Origin: DATAES01 sp963721305
Lineage (GTDB): Bacteria; Actinomycetota; Acidimicrobiia; Acidimicrobiales; JACDCH01
Reading direction: 5' to 3'
Assembly: GCA_963721305.1 (NCBI GenBank)
Contig: CAVRIR010000004.1
Coordinates: forward strand, 558,001 to 622,000
Length of the DNA stretch: 64,000 nucleotides
Positions 1-8,576 of this stretch are shown one piece after another (position 1 is the first letter of the stretch; every line of letters starts with the position of its first letter). The translations under genes and the position numbers were made by a program. A model generated the notes under the pieces. It saw only the letters and a list, made by a program, of their open reading frames with translations, did not search any database and was not told where the DNA came from.

Positions 1-2353
1 CCGCGGTGGAAATAGCGATCCCTGACGGGTCGAGTACCGCGCCTGCCGGGGTGACGCGGGCGCCGTAGATGTCAGTGGCTGAGCCGGTCCGCTGGTCTTC
101 CCACACCACGAGGTAGTCGGTTCCGTTGAACGCGAGCTGCGGGTTGTCCTGCGCGGCGAGCCCGTTCGAGATGGGGATCGGCGCGGGATCGAGTACGGCT
201 CCGTTGGTACCGACCCGCTCCCCAGCAATGTCAGGGCTCGACGTTCCGCCGTTGGTCTGCCACGCCACGAAGTAGCTGCCGACGCCGAATGCCACGGTGG
301 GACGCGAAGGCGTCCCCACGGTGGCGAGCACGAGCCCGCCTGGGTCCAGCACCGTGCCGCTCGTGCTGACACGCGCACCAGAAATGCTGCCCGAGGACGC
401 GTCCCACACGACGAGATAGTTGGTGCCGTCGAACGCCACGGCAGGTTCGCCTTCGGAGACCGACGGTGTGTTCGTGATCTGGATTCCGCCGGGGTCGAGC
501 ACGACGCCGCTCGCCGAGACCCGCGCGCCGTAGACGTCATTTGTCCCTGACCGCGCGTCGTCCCACACCACCAAATAGTTCGTCCCGTCGAATGCCATTG
601 CCGGTGACGTCTGGCTGTTGGCGGCAGTCGACACCGCGATGCCGGTGCCGTCGAGGGTCGAGCCGTTTTGCACGCGCCCGCCGTAGATGTCGGTCGGTCC
701 CGCCCTGTCGTCTTCCCACACGACGAACGAGCCGGTTCCCGCGGGGGCGATCGCCGAAGTCGTCTGGTCGTTCGCCTGCGTGCTCACGATCAAGGGCGGG
801 TTGTCGAGGATCGTTCCGCTGTCGAGGCGTACCGCTTCGACAGATGCCGGAACCGCGGACCCGTTCACGAACGTGACGAGCACCAGGCTGTTGCCGGCGG
901 CGAGCGCCGGGCTGTCACCGGCCGCGACCGCAACCGGGGACGGGTCCACCGGCGTTCCGGCGCTGTCGATGCGGCGCGTCAGTACGGTGCTGGTCGCGCC
1001 GTCCACCCACGCCACGAGCGTGTTGGCGCCATCGAACGCGACTGCAGGCGTTGTGCCGAACGCGCCCACAGCGGTCGAGACGTCGAAGCCGGATGGGTCG
1101 AGCACTGTGCCGGCGGGACTCACCCGCGCGCCCCGCACCCGACCGTTGACACTCGGTATGTACGACCAGACCGCGAAGAAGTTCGTGCCGTCGTACGCCA
1201 GGCTGGCACTGACAGAGAAGCTGAACCCCGTCGCGATCTCGAACTGCGATCCGAGGACCGCGCCCGTGCCGCTGACCCGCCGGCCTCCGATGCCGAATGT
1301 CACCGGGTTCGGGGGGCCCGAGGTGGCGTGCGCGAACGCGACGAGGTAGTTCGTTCCGTCAAAGGCCACGTCAATGCGGAATGGGTCCGGCCCTTGGGCG
1401 GTCGTGGCCATCACGATCGGACTGCCATCGAGCACGGTCCCGTCTGACGCGACCCGTTTGCCCACGATGTCGAAGATCGCGGGCGTCGTTGGCGACGCGT
1501 CGCACTGGGAGCTGCACGTCGCCCACGCGACGAGCGAGCTTCCGTTCCCCGCGCTCACCCTCGGCCCGGTCACCGTCGCGTTCGTGACGATGGGAATGGG
1601 AGTCGGATCCAACACGACCCCGGTCGGGCTCACGCGCGCCGCGGCGACCCCCTCACTCGGAGCACCCCTGTCCCACACGACGAGGTAGTTCGTTCCGTCG
1701 AACGCCACGTCCGGTGCGGCCGCGCCGCCTACGCCGCGCGCGATCGGGATGCCCGCCACGTCCAGCACGCTCCCGTCCGGCGCGACGCGGGCGCCCCAGA
1801 TCTCGGCGGCGGAACCGGCTCGCTTGTCCTGCCAGACAACGAGGTAGTTCGTCCCGTCGAACGCCGCCACCTGCGCGTTGCGCTGATCGTGCCGGTTCGG
1901 CCCGTACACCGGATCGGAAACCGGGAGCTCCGGCCCGACCGCAGGCCTCGGGGTAACAGGGTTGGACATGCCTGATTCAGCGCTGTCATTTCCGAGCGCG
2001 TTGACGGCGTGCACCGTGAACGTATACGTGACACCGTTGGTGAGTCCGGTGACGGTCTGCGTCGTCGCCGTCGAACCGAAGACCACTGGTGTCTGGCGCG
2101 CGGACCCGACCCACGGGGTCACCACGTTCGCGGTGATCGGTGCGGGAGCCGCCAGCGGAGCCCGCCATGACACCACCGCCTGACCATCGCCGGCGGTCGC
2201 GATACCGATCAGCGGCGGCGGATCAGCCACACAACCCGACAACCCCAACGACCCGACACCGACCGCCAACACCACCACACCCGCCGGCCACCGACGCGCC
2301 CCCACACGCCGACCCGACCAGCAAGTCTCGACCATTCCCCGCAACCGGCTCAC
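1..2353 (-). CDS. Lipoprotein with Fn3-like domain and tandem repeats (3' end outside window)
   Basis: The reading frame is open from a GTG at 2353 to the left edge, so the C-terminus is missing. A G-rich ribosome binding site lies about 6 nt before the GTG; an in-frame ATG at 2335 is the alternative start. The N-terminus has a basic stretch, a hydrophobic run and a lipobox (LSGC), so export and lipid anchoring are predicted. A fibronectin-III-like segment follows (VVSWRAP, then TVTGLTNGVTYTFTVHAVN). The rest is about ten repeats of 50-65 residues built on VAFDGTNYLVVW, then D-R-G, YGARV, and GTVLDPGGI. The repeat periodicity suggests stacked beta-blades, as in a beta-propeller or surface repeat protein. 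I do not recognise a specific function; a cell-surface role is an inference. Confidence 0.8.
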   Translation of the reverse strand, partial: MSRLRGMVETCWSGRRVGARRWPAGVVVLAVGVGSLGLSGCVADPPPLIGIATAGDGQAVVSWRAPLAAPAPITANVVTPWVGSARQTPVVFGSTATTQTVTGLTNGVTYTFTVHAVNALGNDSAESGMSNPVTPRPAVGPELPVSDPVYGPNRHDQRNAQVAAFDGTNYLVVWQDKRAGSAAEIWGARVAPDGSVLDVAGIPIARGVGGAAAPDVAFDGTNYLVVWDRGAPSEGVAAARVSPTGVVLDPTPIPIVTNATVTGPRVSAGNGSSLVAWATCSSQCDASPTTPAIFDIVGKRVASDGTVLDGSPIVMATTAQGPDPFRIDVAFDGTNYLVAFAHATSGPPNPVTFGIGGRRVSGTGAVLGSQFEIATGFSFSVSASLAYDGTNFFAVWSYIPSVNGRVRGARVSPAGTVLDPSGFDVSTAVGAFGTTPAVAFDGANTLVAWVDGATSTVLTRRIDSAGTPVDPSPVAVAAGDSPALAAGNSLVLVTFVNGSAVPASVEAVRLDSGTILDNPPLIVSTQANDQTTSAIAPAGTGSFVVWEDDRAGPTDIYGGRVQNGSTLDGTGIAVSTAANSQTSPAMAFDGTNYLVVWDDARSGTNDVYGARVSASGVVLDPGGIQITNTPSVSEGEPAVAFDGTNYLVVWDASSGSISGARVSTSGTVLDPGGLVLATVGTPSRPTVAFGVGSYFVAWQTNGGTSSPDIAGERVGTNGAVLDPAPIPISNGLAAQDNPQLAFNGTDYLVVWEDQRTGSATDIYGARVTPAGAVLDPSGIAISTA

Positions 2354-2555
2354 GCTGCCCCCTACGCTCGCAGCGACACCGTATCCCCGACCGAACGAAG
2401 CAGCGGTTTGGTGGGCCACGGCGCGACGTTCGGCAGTGACCCGGTCGAGATAGGTCTTCTGCGCGCTCGTCACCGCTGCAACTGATCGCACGTGCGACGC
2501 CGGATAGGGTCGGCGGGCGCGACCGTCGGAACCGGCACTTGAGGATGGACAGGAA

Positions 2556-3302
2556 ATGGACGCCTGCGAGCTCCTCGCGCAGGTCGCCGCGACGGTCGAC
2601 TACCTCCAGGTCACGGTGGACGGAACGGGCGACGCCGACGACGGCCGCGACTGGCAGCCGTGCGAACCGCTCGTCACCGATGCCGACGCCCTGCTCGCGC
2701 TCGTGCGGTCGACCGCGGCAGGACGCGGGACGACCCGTGACGACGTCGCCATGTCACTGTTCGTGCAGGGGTACGCGTTCCGCATCGCATCACTCGCCAT
2801 CGGCTCGTGGTTCTTGGGTGATCGCGTCGTGGATGTGTCGCCGGTGACGACCGCAATCGCACTCGGTCGCGACGGTCCCAATGCGGTCCGCCTCGACGGT
2901 GCGCGGCTGACAACCGCTCCGCTGCACGAACATCTCGTCGACGACCATCTCGCTCTGCTGGTCGACACCGCGCACCGCGCCTGTCGCATCGGCGAGGCGC
3001 TGTTGTGGGCCAACGTCGGTGCATCGTGCGCGTCGTCGTTCGGCGCGTTCGTGGAGCCGCTGCCGGACGGTCGCGCCGAGGTGCGCGACCGGGTCGAGGC
3101 GTTCTTCGCCGGTGCACGTCCCGAGCTCGCGCGATCCGGTCGCGTCGTGCGGGTCGGTGACGGTTGGGCGTGGGAGCGCAACGCGTGCTGTCTCTGGTAC
3201 CAGACCGATGTCGGGTTCAAGTGTGAGGACTGCTCACTGTGGACGCCGGCGGAACGCGAGGCGCGCTACGCCGGGGCGCTCGCCGAGCGAGCCGCCCCGT
3301 GA
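2556..3302 (+). CDS. FhuF-like (2Fe-2S) protein, putative siderophore-iron reductase
   Basis: A 248-residue soluble protein. Near its C-terminus it has CC-x10-C-x2-C (within NACCLWYQTDVG..., ending CEDCSL). This is the cysteine signature of the FhuF C-terminal domain, which holds a [2Fe-2S] cluster and reduces ferric siderophores in the cytoplasm. The length matches FhuF proteins (about 250-280 aa). The N-terminal half is only weakly FhuF-like by eye. The ATG at 2556 is preceded by AGGA-type purines. It lies 5 kb from the bacterioferritin/FTR1 iron genes but is not in one operon with them. Iron release is a family-based inference. Confidence 0.78.
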   Translation: MDACELLAQVAATVDYLQVTVDGTGDADDGRDWQPCEPLVTDADALLALVRSTAAGRGTTRDDVAMSLFVQGYAFRIASLAIGSWFLGDRVVDVSPVTTAIALGRDGPNAVRLDGARLTTAPLHEHLVDDHLALLVDTAHRACRIGEALLWANVGASCASSFGAFVEPLPDGRAEVRDRVEAFFAGARPELARSGRVVRVGDGWAWERNACCLWYQTDVGFKCEDCSLWTPAEREARYAGALAERAAP

Positions 3303-3416
3303 TCCTGTTCGGTTCCAACGCGGACACCGCCACCTATCCGCATCACCCCGGGGGTGATCCGACGCTCATCGCATCCTTGGTCGCGACGTGCGTGCGCGGC
3401 AGTACGGTCCCGGCCG

Positions 3417-3821
3417 ATGCCTGAGCGGGACGCGGCCGACATCCCCACCGACGATCCCCGGCCTGACACGCTGCAGCGCGCCCCGTCGCTCGTACTCGTC
3501 AACACGGGACCGGGCAAGGGGAAGACGTCGGCGGCCATCGGGGTCGTCGTCCGTGCAGTGGCGCGTGGTTGGAACGTCGGTGTCGTGCAGTTCCTGAAGT
3601 CAGGAACGTGGAAGACCGGCGAAGAGAGGGTGTGCAAGCAACTCGGCGTCGACGACGTCGTCCGCACCATCACCGAACGGCCGCGCGACGTCAACATCGT
3701 CTGCACCGGCCGCAAAGCGGCACCAGCGTTGATCGACGTCGCCGACACCGTGTCGGAAGTGGCCGAGGTCAAGCACGCGTACAAGGCGGGTATCCGCGCG
3801 AAGAAGGGAATCGACTACTGA
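3417..3821 (+). CDS. cobO: Cob(I)yrinic acid a,c-diamide adenosyltransferase, internally deleted
   Basis: CobO/BtuR transfers the adenosyl group of ATP to cob(I)alamin precursors. The N-terminus has the P-loop TGPGKGKTSAAIG and VVQFLKSGTWKTGEERV. The C-terminus has the family ending TERPRDVNIVCTGR, ALIDVADTVSEV, VKHAYKAGIRAKKGIDY. The protein is only 134 aa, against about 190-200 usual. The middle, which normally carries the GFTW segment and the LDE (Walker B-like) strand, is absent, and LGVD joins directly to DVVRTI in frame. Without that segment the enzyme would probably be inactive. The start is the ATG at 3417. The DinB gene follows after 2 nt. Confidence 0.75.
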   Translation: MPERDAADIPTDDPRPDTLQRAPSLVLVNTGPGKGKTSAAIGVVVRAVARGWNVGVVQFLKSGTWKTGEERVCKQLGVDDVVRTITERPRDVNIVCTGRKAAPALIDVADTVSEVAEVKHAYKAGIRAKKGIDY

Positions 3822-3823
3822 CC

Positions 3824-4348
3824 ATGAACCACGCCGAGTTGCTCGTCGAGATGTACGGACGCATCCCACCGCTGGTCCGCGAGGCAGTCGAAGGCTTGGA
3901 CGCGGACGAACTGCTGTGGCGGCCGTCTCCCGACGCGAACTCGATCGGGTGGCTCACCTGGCACTTGCTGCGGGTCCAGGATCATCACGTTTCGGAGGTG
4001 ATCGACGAAGAGCAGTTGTGGGTGACCAGTGACTTCGCGAGCGGATTCGGGCTCGCGAAGGACCCCTCGAACACGGGGTACGGCCATTCGCCCGCGGATG
4101 TCGCTTCGGTCCGTCCGAGCGGGTCCGAGGCGGTCATCGCCTACTGCGACGCGGTGGCGACGCGCACGCAGACGTTCCTCACCGCCCTCAGACCGGATGA
4201 CCTCGATCGCATCGTCGATCGTCGATGGAACCCACCCGTGACGATGGGCGTTCGGCTCGTGAGCGTTGCTGACGACGATCTGCAGCACGCCGGCCAAGCC
4301 GCCTACGTCCGAGGGCTCCTGACCGCGAGGCGTGACCAGAGCCAGTAG
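3824..4348 (+). CDS. DinB superfamily protein (DUF664-type)
   Basis: A 174-residue protein of the DinB/YfiT four-helix-bundle superfamily, which includes mycothiol-dependent metal enzymes of Actinobacteria. The opening MNHAELLVEMYGRIP, the first helix with LLWRPSPDANSIGWLTWHLLR, and the final LQHAGQAAYVRGLL are typical. The histidines in WHLL and LQHAGQ are candidate metal ligands. The ATG at 3824 starts 2 nt after the cobO stop, so the two are probably co-transcribed. The substrate cannot be read from sequence. Confidence 0.8.
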   Translation: MNHAELLVEMYGRIPPLVREAVEGLDADELLWRPSPDANSIGWLTWHLLRVQDHHVSEVIDEEQLWVTSDFASGFGLAKDPSNTGYGHSPADVASVRPSGSEAVIAYCDAVATRTQTFLTALRPDDLDRIVDRRWNPPVTMGVRLVSVADDDLQHAGQAAYVRGLLTARRDQSQ

Positions 4349-4353
4349 CTCCA

Positions 4354-4372
4354 GATACCCCTGGGGGGTATC
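4354..4372. promoter_or_regulatory. CsoR-type operator
   Basis: GATACCCC-TGG-GGGGTATC is a perfect inverted repeat with 8-nt arms and a 3-nt centre. G/C tracts flanked by AT match the class of operators bound by CsoR/RcnR-family repressors. It directly precedes the csoR-like gene, and its right arm runs into a possible -10 box (TATCAT, 4369-4374). Repressor binding there would block RNA polymerase, so autoregulation is likely. Confidence 0.8.
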
Positions 4373-4663
4373 ATGGCTCCCATGGTCGGCTACACGGAAG
4401 ACAAGGACGCGATCCAGAAGCGGCTCCGGCGGATCGAGGGCCAGGTCCGCGGGCTGCAGCGCATGGTCGACGAGGACAAGTACTGCATCGAGGTCCTTGA
4501 CCAGGTGGCGGCCGTGACCAAGGCATTGCAAGCTGTCGCCATCGAGCTCCTCGACGACCACCTGTCCCACTGCGTCGCGGAAGCCATGACCGCCGGCGGT
4601 GACGCGGCAGAGCAGAAAGTGAGCGAGGCGTCCGCGGCGATCGCGCGCCTCGTGCGCTCATGA
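4373..4663 (+). CDS. csoR: Metal-sensing transcriptional repressor, CsoR family
   Basis: An all-helical 93-96 residue repressor of the CsoR/RcnR/FrmR family (DUF156). The signature IQKRLRRIEGQVRGLQRMV is followed by a ligand set of Cys (YCIEVL), His (DDHLSHC) and Cys (SHC), which matches the Cu(I) C-H-C site of CsoR. Two in-frame starts exist: ATG 4373 (MAPMVG) and ATG 4382 (MVGYTEDKD). A TATCAT -10 box at 4369-4374 would place the transcript start at about 4381, favouring a leaderless start at 4382. It overlaps the permease gene by 4 nt (ATGA), so the repressor probably controls that permease. Confidence 0.9.
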   Translation: MAPMVGYTEDKDAIQKRLRRIEGQVRGLQRMVDEDKYCIEVLDQVAAVTKALQAVAIELLDDHLSHCVAEAMTAGGDAAEQKVSEASAAIARLVRS

Positions 4664-5946
4664 CCCACGTGTTCGGCGCCATCACGCTCGCCGACATCGC
4701 AGACAGCCTTCGCGAGGCCTTCTTCATGTTCTGGGCCACGTTGTGGGCGCTGATCCTCGGCTTCACCCTCTCGGGCGCGGTGCAGGCGTTCGTCTCGAAG
4801 GACGCCATGCAGCGCGTGATGGGCGATCACCGTGCTCCGTCCGTCGCCCGGGCGACGGGGTTCGGCATGGTGTCGTCGAGTTGCTCGTACGCCGCGACCG
4901 CGATGGCGAAGTCGCTGTTCCAGAAGGGGGCGGACTTCATCACCTCGATGGTGTTCATGTTCGCCTCGACGAACCTCGTGCTCGAGCTCGGCGATCGTGC
5001 TCCTCGTCCTCATGGGGTGGCAGTTCGCCGCGGCCGAGTTCATCGGCGGCCCGATCATGATCGTGCTGCTCGTCGCCCTCGGTGGCTACGTGTTCAAACG
5101 CAGCCTGGTGGACCGTGCTCGTCAGCGGGTCCGATCCGGTGCGAACGCGCCGCACGGCGGGCACGACGACGACGCGCTGCCGATCGAACGTGCTCCCTGG
5201 CGCCAGAAGCTCACGTCGGCCGGCGCATGGTCCGATGCCGCGAGCTACGCGATCGCCGACATCAAGATGCTTCGCAGGGAGCTCGTCATCGGTTACGGCG
5301 TCGCCGGCTTCCTCGCCGTGCTCGTGCCGATGGATGTGTGGAACGACGTCTTCTGGTCCGGCCACGGGTTCTGGACCAGCCTGCAGAACGTCGATCGTCG
5401 GGCCCTTCATCGCGTTCATCAGTTTCGTGTGCTCGGTCGGCAACGTGCCGATGGCCGCCGCGCTCTGGCACGGCGGCATCAGCTTCGGCGGCGTGATCAG
5501 CTTCCTCTTCGCCGACCTCATCGCGCTGCCGCTGGTGCTGATCTACCGCAAGTACTACGGCGGCCGCATGGCGCTGCGACTGTTCTTCACCTTCTGGCTG
5601 GTGATGTCCACTGCCGGTCTCGCCGTCGAGGGCATCTTCGCCGTGCTCGGGTGGATCCCGACAGATCGCCCGGAGCAGGTCGTGCACACGGGCTTCCAGT
5701 GGAACTACACGACCGCTCTCAACATCGTGTTCCTCGGCGTGTTCGCGAGTCCTCTACTGGCTGTACCGCAACCGCGAGCGCCTGCACGGCGACGATGGCG
5801 AGACGGGTCGGTACGCGTTCGATCCGATCTGTGGGATGCAGGTCCGGGTGGCCGATGCTCCGGCGACACGGCTTCACAACGGCACCATCGTGTCGTTCTG
5901 CTCGGACCACTGCGCCGAGCGATTCGACGCCACGGTCACGCAGTAG
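4660..5946 (+). CDS. Metal permease (COG0701/DUF318) with C-terminal YHS domain, frameshifted
   Basis: The reconstructed protein is about 427 aa in four pieces. Frame 1 holds MTHVFGAITLADIADSL to FASTNLVLELG. Frame 2 holds VLLVLMGWQFAAAEFIGGP to GFWTSLQNV. Frame 3 holds GPFIAFISFVCSVGNVPMAAAL to FLGVFA. Frame 1 returns with YWLYRNRERL and a YHS domain (DPICGMQV, VSFCSDHCAERF). Breaks lie near 4998, 5396 and 5752; each is repaired by removing one G next to ATC. The permease part belongs to the family of ArsP-like and copper/zinc efflux permeases, with multiple membrane helices and the motif SSCSYAA. The YHS domain carries cysteines that bind heavy metal. Coupling to csoR suggests regulated metal efflux. 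Confidence 0.78.
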
Positions 5947-5997
5947 TTGCGTTCTCCGGCCACGCAGGCCGCGTTTGGCCGTTCCTCGGTTCGCGCA

Positions 5998-7299
5998 CTA
6001 CTCGCGAGCCTTGCTGTTTCCGTCGGCCGAGTGCGACGGCACTCCGTCGGCCTCCATGGCGTCTGCTCGCCGGCGCTGGCTCTCGATCAGCCCGACGTTG
6101 GACGTCAGGAACAACGCGGTCATGGACGCGATGAGCGCAGTGGGCAACAGAGGTAGGCCACCCATCTCCGTCACCACGAGCACCGAACCGATCGGCGTCT
6201 TCGTCACGCCGACGCAGCATGCGACCATCAGCGCGCTGACGAGAACCCCCGCGTTCGTGTGCGGGAAGACCGCATGCCCGGCTTGCCCGAGGCACGCACC
6301 CATGAAGAACAGCGGGATGATGAACCCGCCCTTCCATCCGCTCGCGAGCGTGACGCTCGACGCCAACAGTTTGGCGAGCGCAGCGAGCGCGAGCGTCCGC
6401 ACCGCGAGGTCAGTCGTCGTCACATGAGCGAGCTGGTCCTCACCAAAGGTCAACGCGTACGGCGACATGAATGCGAGGGCGGCGAGGAGCAGACCTCCGA
6501 GCGCCGGACGAGCGGGCACGGGCACCCGGTGCAGAATCGTCCTCAGCAGCTGGTTCAAGTACGTGAAACACGTCGCGACGATCGCGCCCACGACACCGCA
6601 GGCGACGGCCCACGCCAGATCACCGCCCTTCAGCACGCCGGGCCCGGGGAGGTGCCACACCGGTTCGAGACCGACGCCTGTGGCGATGACGTACACGGCG
6701 TAGCCGGCGAGCGAGCCGAGAACAGCGGGGATCAGCGCCTCGTAGTACTCGAGACCTCGCCGGTGAAGGATCTCGAGCGCGAACACCGCCGCGCCGAGCG
6801 GCGCGCCGAACAGCACGGTGAAGCCCGCCGCCATACCCGTGATCGTGATGATCCGCAGGCCGGTGGCGTCGAGATCGAAACGGCGTGCCGTGTACGAGCC
6901 CACCGTGCCCGTCGTCTGGACGAGGGGCGCCTCCGGCCCGAGTGCCCCGCCCGAAGCGATGCACAGCAGCGAGATCGGCACCAGCGACGGCAGCCGGCGC
7001 AGGTCCTCCTCGCCGCCGGACACGTGGATGTTGTCGACGAGCAGCTCGACGTCACCGGGCGTGCCGAGCAGTCGGGTCAGGACAGCTACCGCGACCCCGA
7101 CGGCCACGAGGATGATGCCGTGGGGCACGAGACTCCAGTGCGTCGGCCACAGCCAGCGCTGGAGCAGATGCAGCAGGCCGATGTAGGCCGCGCCGATGAT
7201 CCCGCCGAGGAACCCTGCGGCGATCACGATGCTGAACAGGCGGGTGTTCGGGTTCCCGAACCGCTCCGACAGAACGCCGCGGCCTGGTATCGCGCTCAT
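5998..7299 (-). CDS. ClC-family chloride channel/antiporter
   Basis: About 433 residues with 10-12 hydrophobic segments. ClC family motifs are GGALGPEAP (the G-x-E-x-P filter loop, with the gating-type Glu), GWKGGFIIPLFFMGACLG and TKTPIGSVLVVTEM. Members exchange chloride, fluoride or other anions, some against protons. There is no CBS or TrkA-C domain, as in short bacterial members. The ATG at 7299 has GAGG about 10 nt upstream. An in-frame GTG at 7341 would add 14 basic residues and would sit 6 nt from an operator-like repeat (7348-7362). The MarR gene lies upstream on the same strand. Confidence 0.87.
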   Translation of the reverse strand: MSAIPGRGVLSERFGNPNTRLFSIVIAAGFLGGIIGAAYIGLLHLLQRWLWPTHWSLVPHGIILVAVGVAVAVLTRLLGTPGDVELLVDNIHVSGGEEDLRRLPSLVPISLLCIASGGALGPEAPLVQTTGTVGSYTARRFDLDATGLRIITITGMAAGFTVLFGAPLGAAVFALEILHRRGLEYYEALIPAVLGSLAGYAVYVIATGVGLEPVWHLPGPGVLKGGDLAWAVACGVVGAIVATCFTYLNQLLRTILHRVPVPARPALGGLLLAALAFMSPYALTFGEDQLAHVTTTDLAVRTLALAALAKLLASSVTLASGWKGGFIIPLFFMGACLGQAGHAVFPHTNAGVLVSALMVACCVGVTKTPIGSVLVVTEMGGLPLLPTALIASMTALFLTSNVGLIESQRRRADAMEADGVPSHSADGNSKARE

Positions 7300-7347
7300 G
7301 GGACGCGTGCCTCGAAGCCGCCGCCGTGTGGGTGATCGCACGATTCA

Positions 7348-7362
7348 TATCGTAGTACGACA
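7348..7362. promoter_or_regulatory. MarR-type operator half-pair before the ClC gene
   Basis: TATCG-TAGTA-CGACA resembles the perfect site TATCG-N5-CGATA at the marR start, with one mismatch in the right arm. It also contains the 11-nt palindrome TCGTA-G-TACGA. It lies in the gap between marR and the ClC gene, so the same regulator may control both. Confidence 0.5.
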
Positions 7363-7419
7363 TATTGTAGAGGCACAATCCGGCCCGCGACGAGGGTCAT
7401 GCGTGGCCGGGAAACGTGA

Positions 7420-7845
7420 TCAGTACGTCGAGCCGAGCTCCGGATCGAGGTCGGCCCACAACGGGCGCAGCTTCGGGGACAATCGGCGCAGCTCCTCGAG
7501 GTGGAGCTGCGCGAGTCGCTCGAGCCGCCGCCTCCCGAGCGGGGTCAGATGCAGCCGAACCACGCGCTGGTCGTGACGGTCGGTGGTCCGTTCGACGAAC
7601 CCGGCTTCTTCGGCACGGTCGACGAGTCCGACAGCGCTGTGGTGCTTGAGCTGCAGATGGTCCGCAACCTCACCGATGGTCGGATCGAGATCACCTCGAT
7701 GGCCGCGGATGGCGAGAAGCAGCTGATGCTGTGCGGGAGTCAGTCCGACCTCGGCCGCCTCCGTCTCGCTCCAACGAAGGAACCGTCGTATCCCGTCGCG
7801 GAATTCGAGCAGGCGTTCGTAGTCGGCGTCACAGAGCGAGGACAT
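7420..7845 (-). CDS. MarR-family transcriptional regulator
   Basis: A 141-residue winged-helix protein. GLTPAQHQLLLAIRGH opens the domain. TIGEVADHLQLKHHSAVGLVDRAEEAGFVER is the DNA-recognition helix. TTDRHDQRVVRLHLTPLGRRRL is the wing with the family D-x-R motif. MarR dimers usually repress their own gene and a neighbour and let go on binding a small ligand or on thiol oxidation. The only cysteine is Cys5. A palindrome overlaps the ATG and a related site precedes the ClC gene downstream, so it probably regulates itself and that channel. Confidence 0.88.
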   Translation of the reverse strand: MSSLCDADYERLLEFRDGIRRFLRWSETEAAEVGLTPAQHQLLLAIRGHRGDLDPTIGEVADHLQLKHHSAVGLVDRAEEAGFVERTTDRHDQRVVRLHLTPLGRRRLERLAQLHLEELRRLSPKLRPLWADLDPELGSTY

Positions 7846-7859
7846 ATCGCGTCACGATA
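7845..7859. promoter_or_regulatory. MarR-type operator overlapping the marR start codon
   Basis: TATCG-CGTCA-CGATA is a perfect 5-5-5 inverted repeat whose left end overlaps the ATG (7843-7845, minus strand). Its position suits autorepression. See the related site at 7348-7362. Confidence 0.6.
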
Positions 7860-8065
7860 CAACGTGTGCGATGGCCCTGGCTACAGACCTCCGATCGCGC
7901 CCGCATGGATCGCGCCGGCACTGATCGACGCCGCCCCCTCGATCAGCAGCGGGCTGCACCTCTGTCGGAAGGGTTGTCGACGGTCGTCACAGTGTCTCCC
8001 CGCACACAGACTGCGCCGAGCGAAGGACACACGACTATGGCAGGAAACGGAACCTGCTGTCGGCG

Positions 8066-8536
8066 TCAGTCGTGGATCTGCTGCGCGAGGTAATGCGCTT
8101 CGCCGACCTGTTCGACCAGCTCGAGCTGGGTCTCGAGCCAGTCGGCGTGCTCCTCTTCGCCTTCGAGCACGTCTTCGAGCAGGTCACGCGAGCCGTTGTC
8201 GCCGGCGTCGGTGCATTGGCGGATGCCGCCGTTGAGGCGATCGATCGCCTCTTTCTCCAGGGCGAGCGCGAGCTGCAGCTTCTCGATCACGTTCTCGCCG
8301 ACCCGAACCTGTCCGAGCCGTTGGAGGTTGGGCACGCCTTCGAGGTAGAGGATCCGCTCGACGAGGTGCTCGGCGTCCTTCATCTCGTCGATGGACTCGT
8401 CGTGGAATCTCTTGGCCAGCCGCTCGTAACCCCAGTTGGCGCACATCTTCGAGTCCACGAAGTACTGGTTGATCGCGGTGAGCTCGGCGGTCAGGACCTC
8501 GTTCAGGAGCTCGATGATCGCCGGGTCGCTCTGCAC
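8066..8536 (-). CDS. bfr: Bacterioferritin
   Basis: A 156-residue ferritin-like protein, close to the usual 158. It opens with SDPAIIELLNEVLTAELTAINQYF and continues with HDESIDEMKDAEHLVERILYLEG, which has the family's haem-ligand Met (DEM) and ferroxidase Glu and His residues. GEEEHADWLETQL carries the second ferroxidase set (E-x-x-H). Bfr oxidises Fe(II) and stores it as mineral in a 24-mer. I chose the GTG at 8536 because homology begins just after it. bfd lies 40 nt upstream on the same strand, as expected for an iron store and its release partner. Confidence 0.93.
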   Translation of the reverse strand: MQSDPAIIELLNEVLTAELTAINQYFVDSKMCANWGYERLAKRFHDESIDEMKDAEHLVERILYLEGVPNLQRLGQVRVGENVIEKLQLALALEKEAIDRLNGGIRQCTDAGDNGSRDLLEDVLEGEEEHADWLETQLELVEQVGEAHYLAQQIHD

Positions 8537-8576
8537 CCCGGAACCGTATCTCGCGCCCTGTTCGACGGTTGCGGTC

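Noticed and set aside
668..1447. Long plus-strand frames at 541-1700
   Set aside because: Antisense to the repeat lipoprotein; arginine-rich text typical of shadow frames in GC-rich DNA.
8037..8093. 18-residue Cys-rich frame (MAGNGTCCRRQSWICCAR)
   Set aside because: It overlaps the 3' end of bfr and has no supporting signal.
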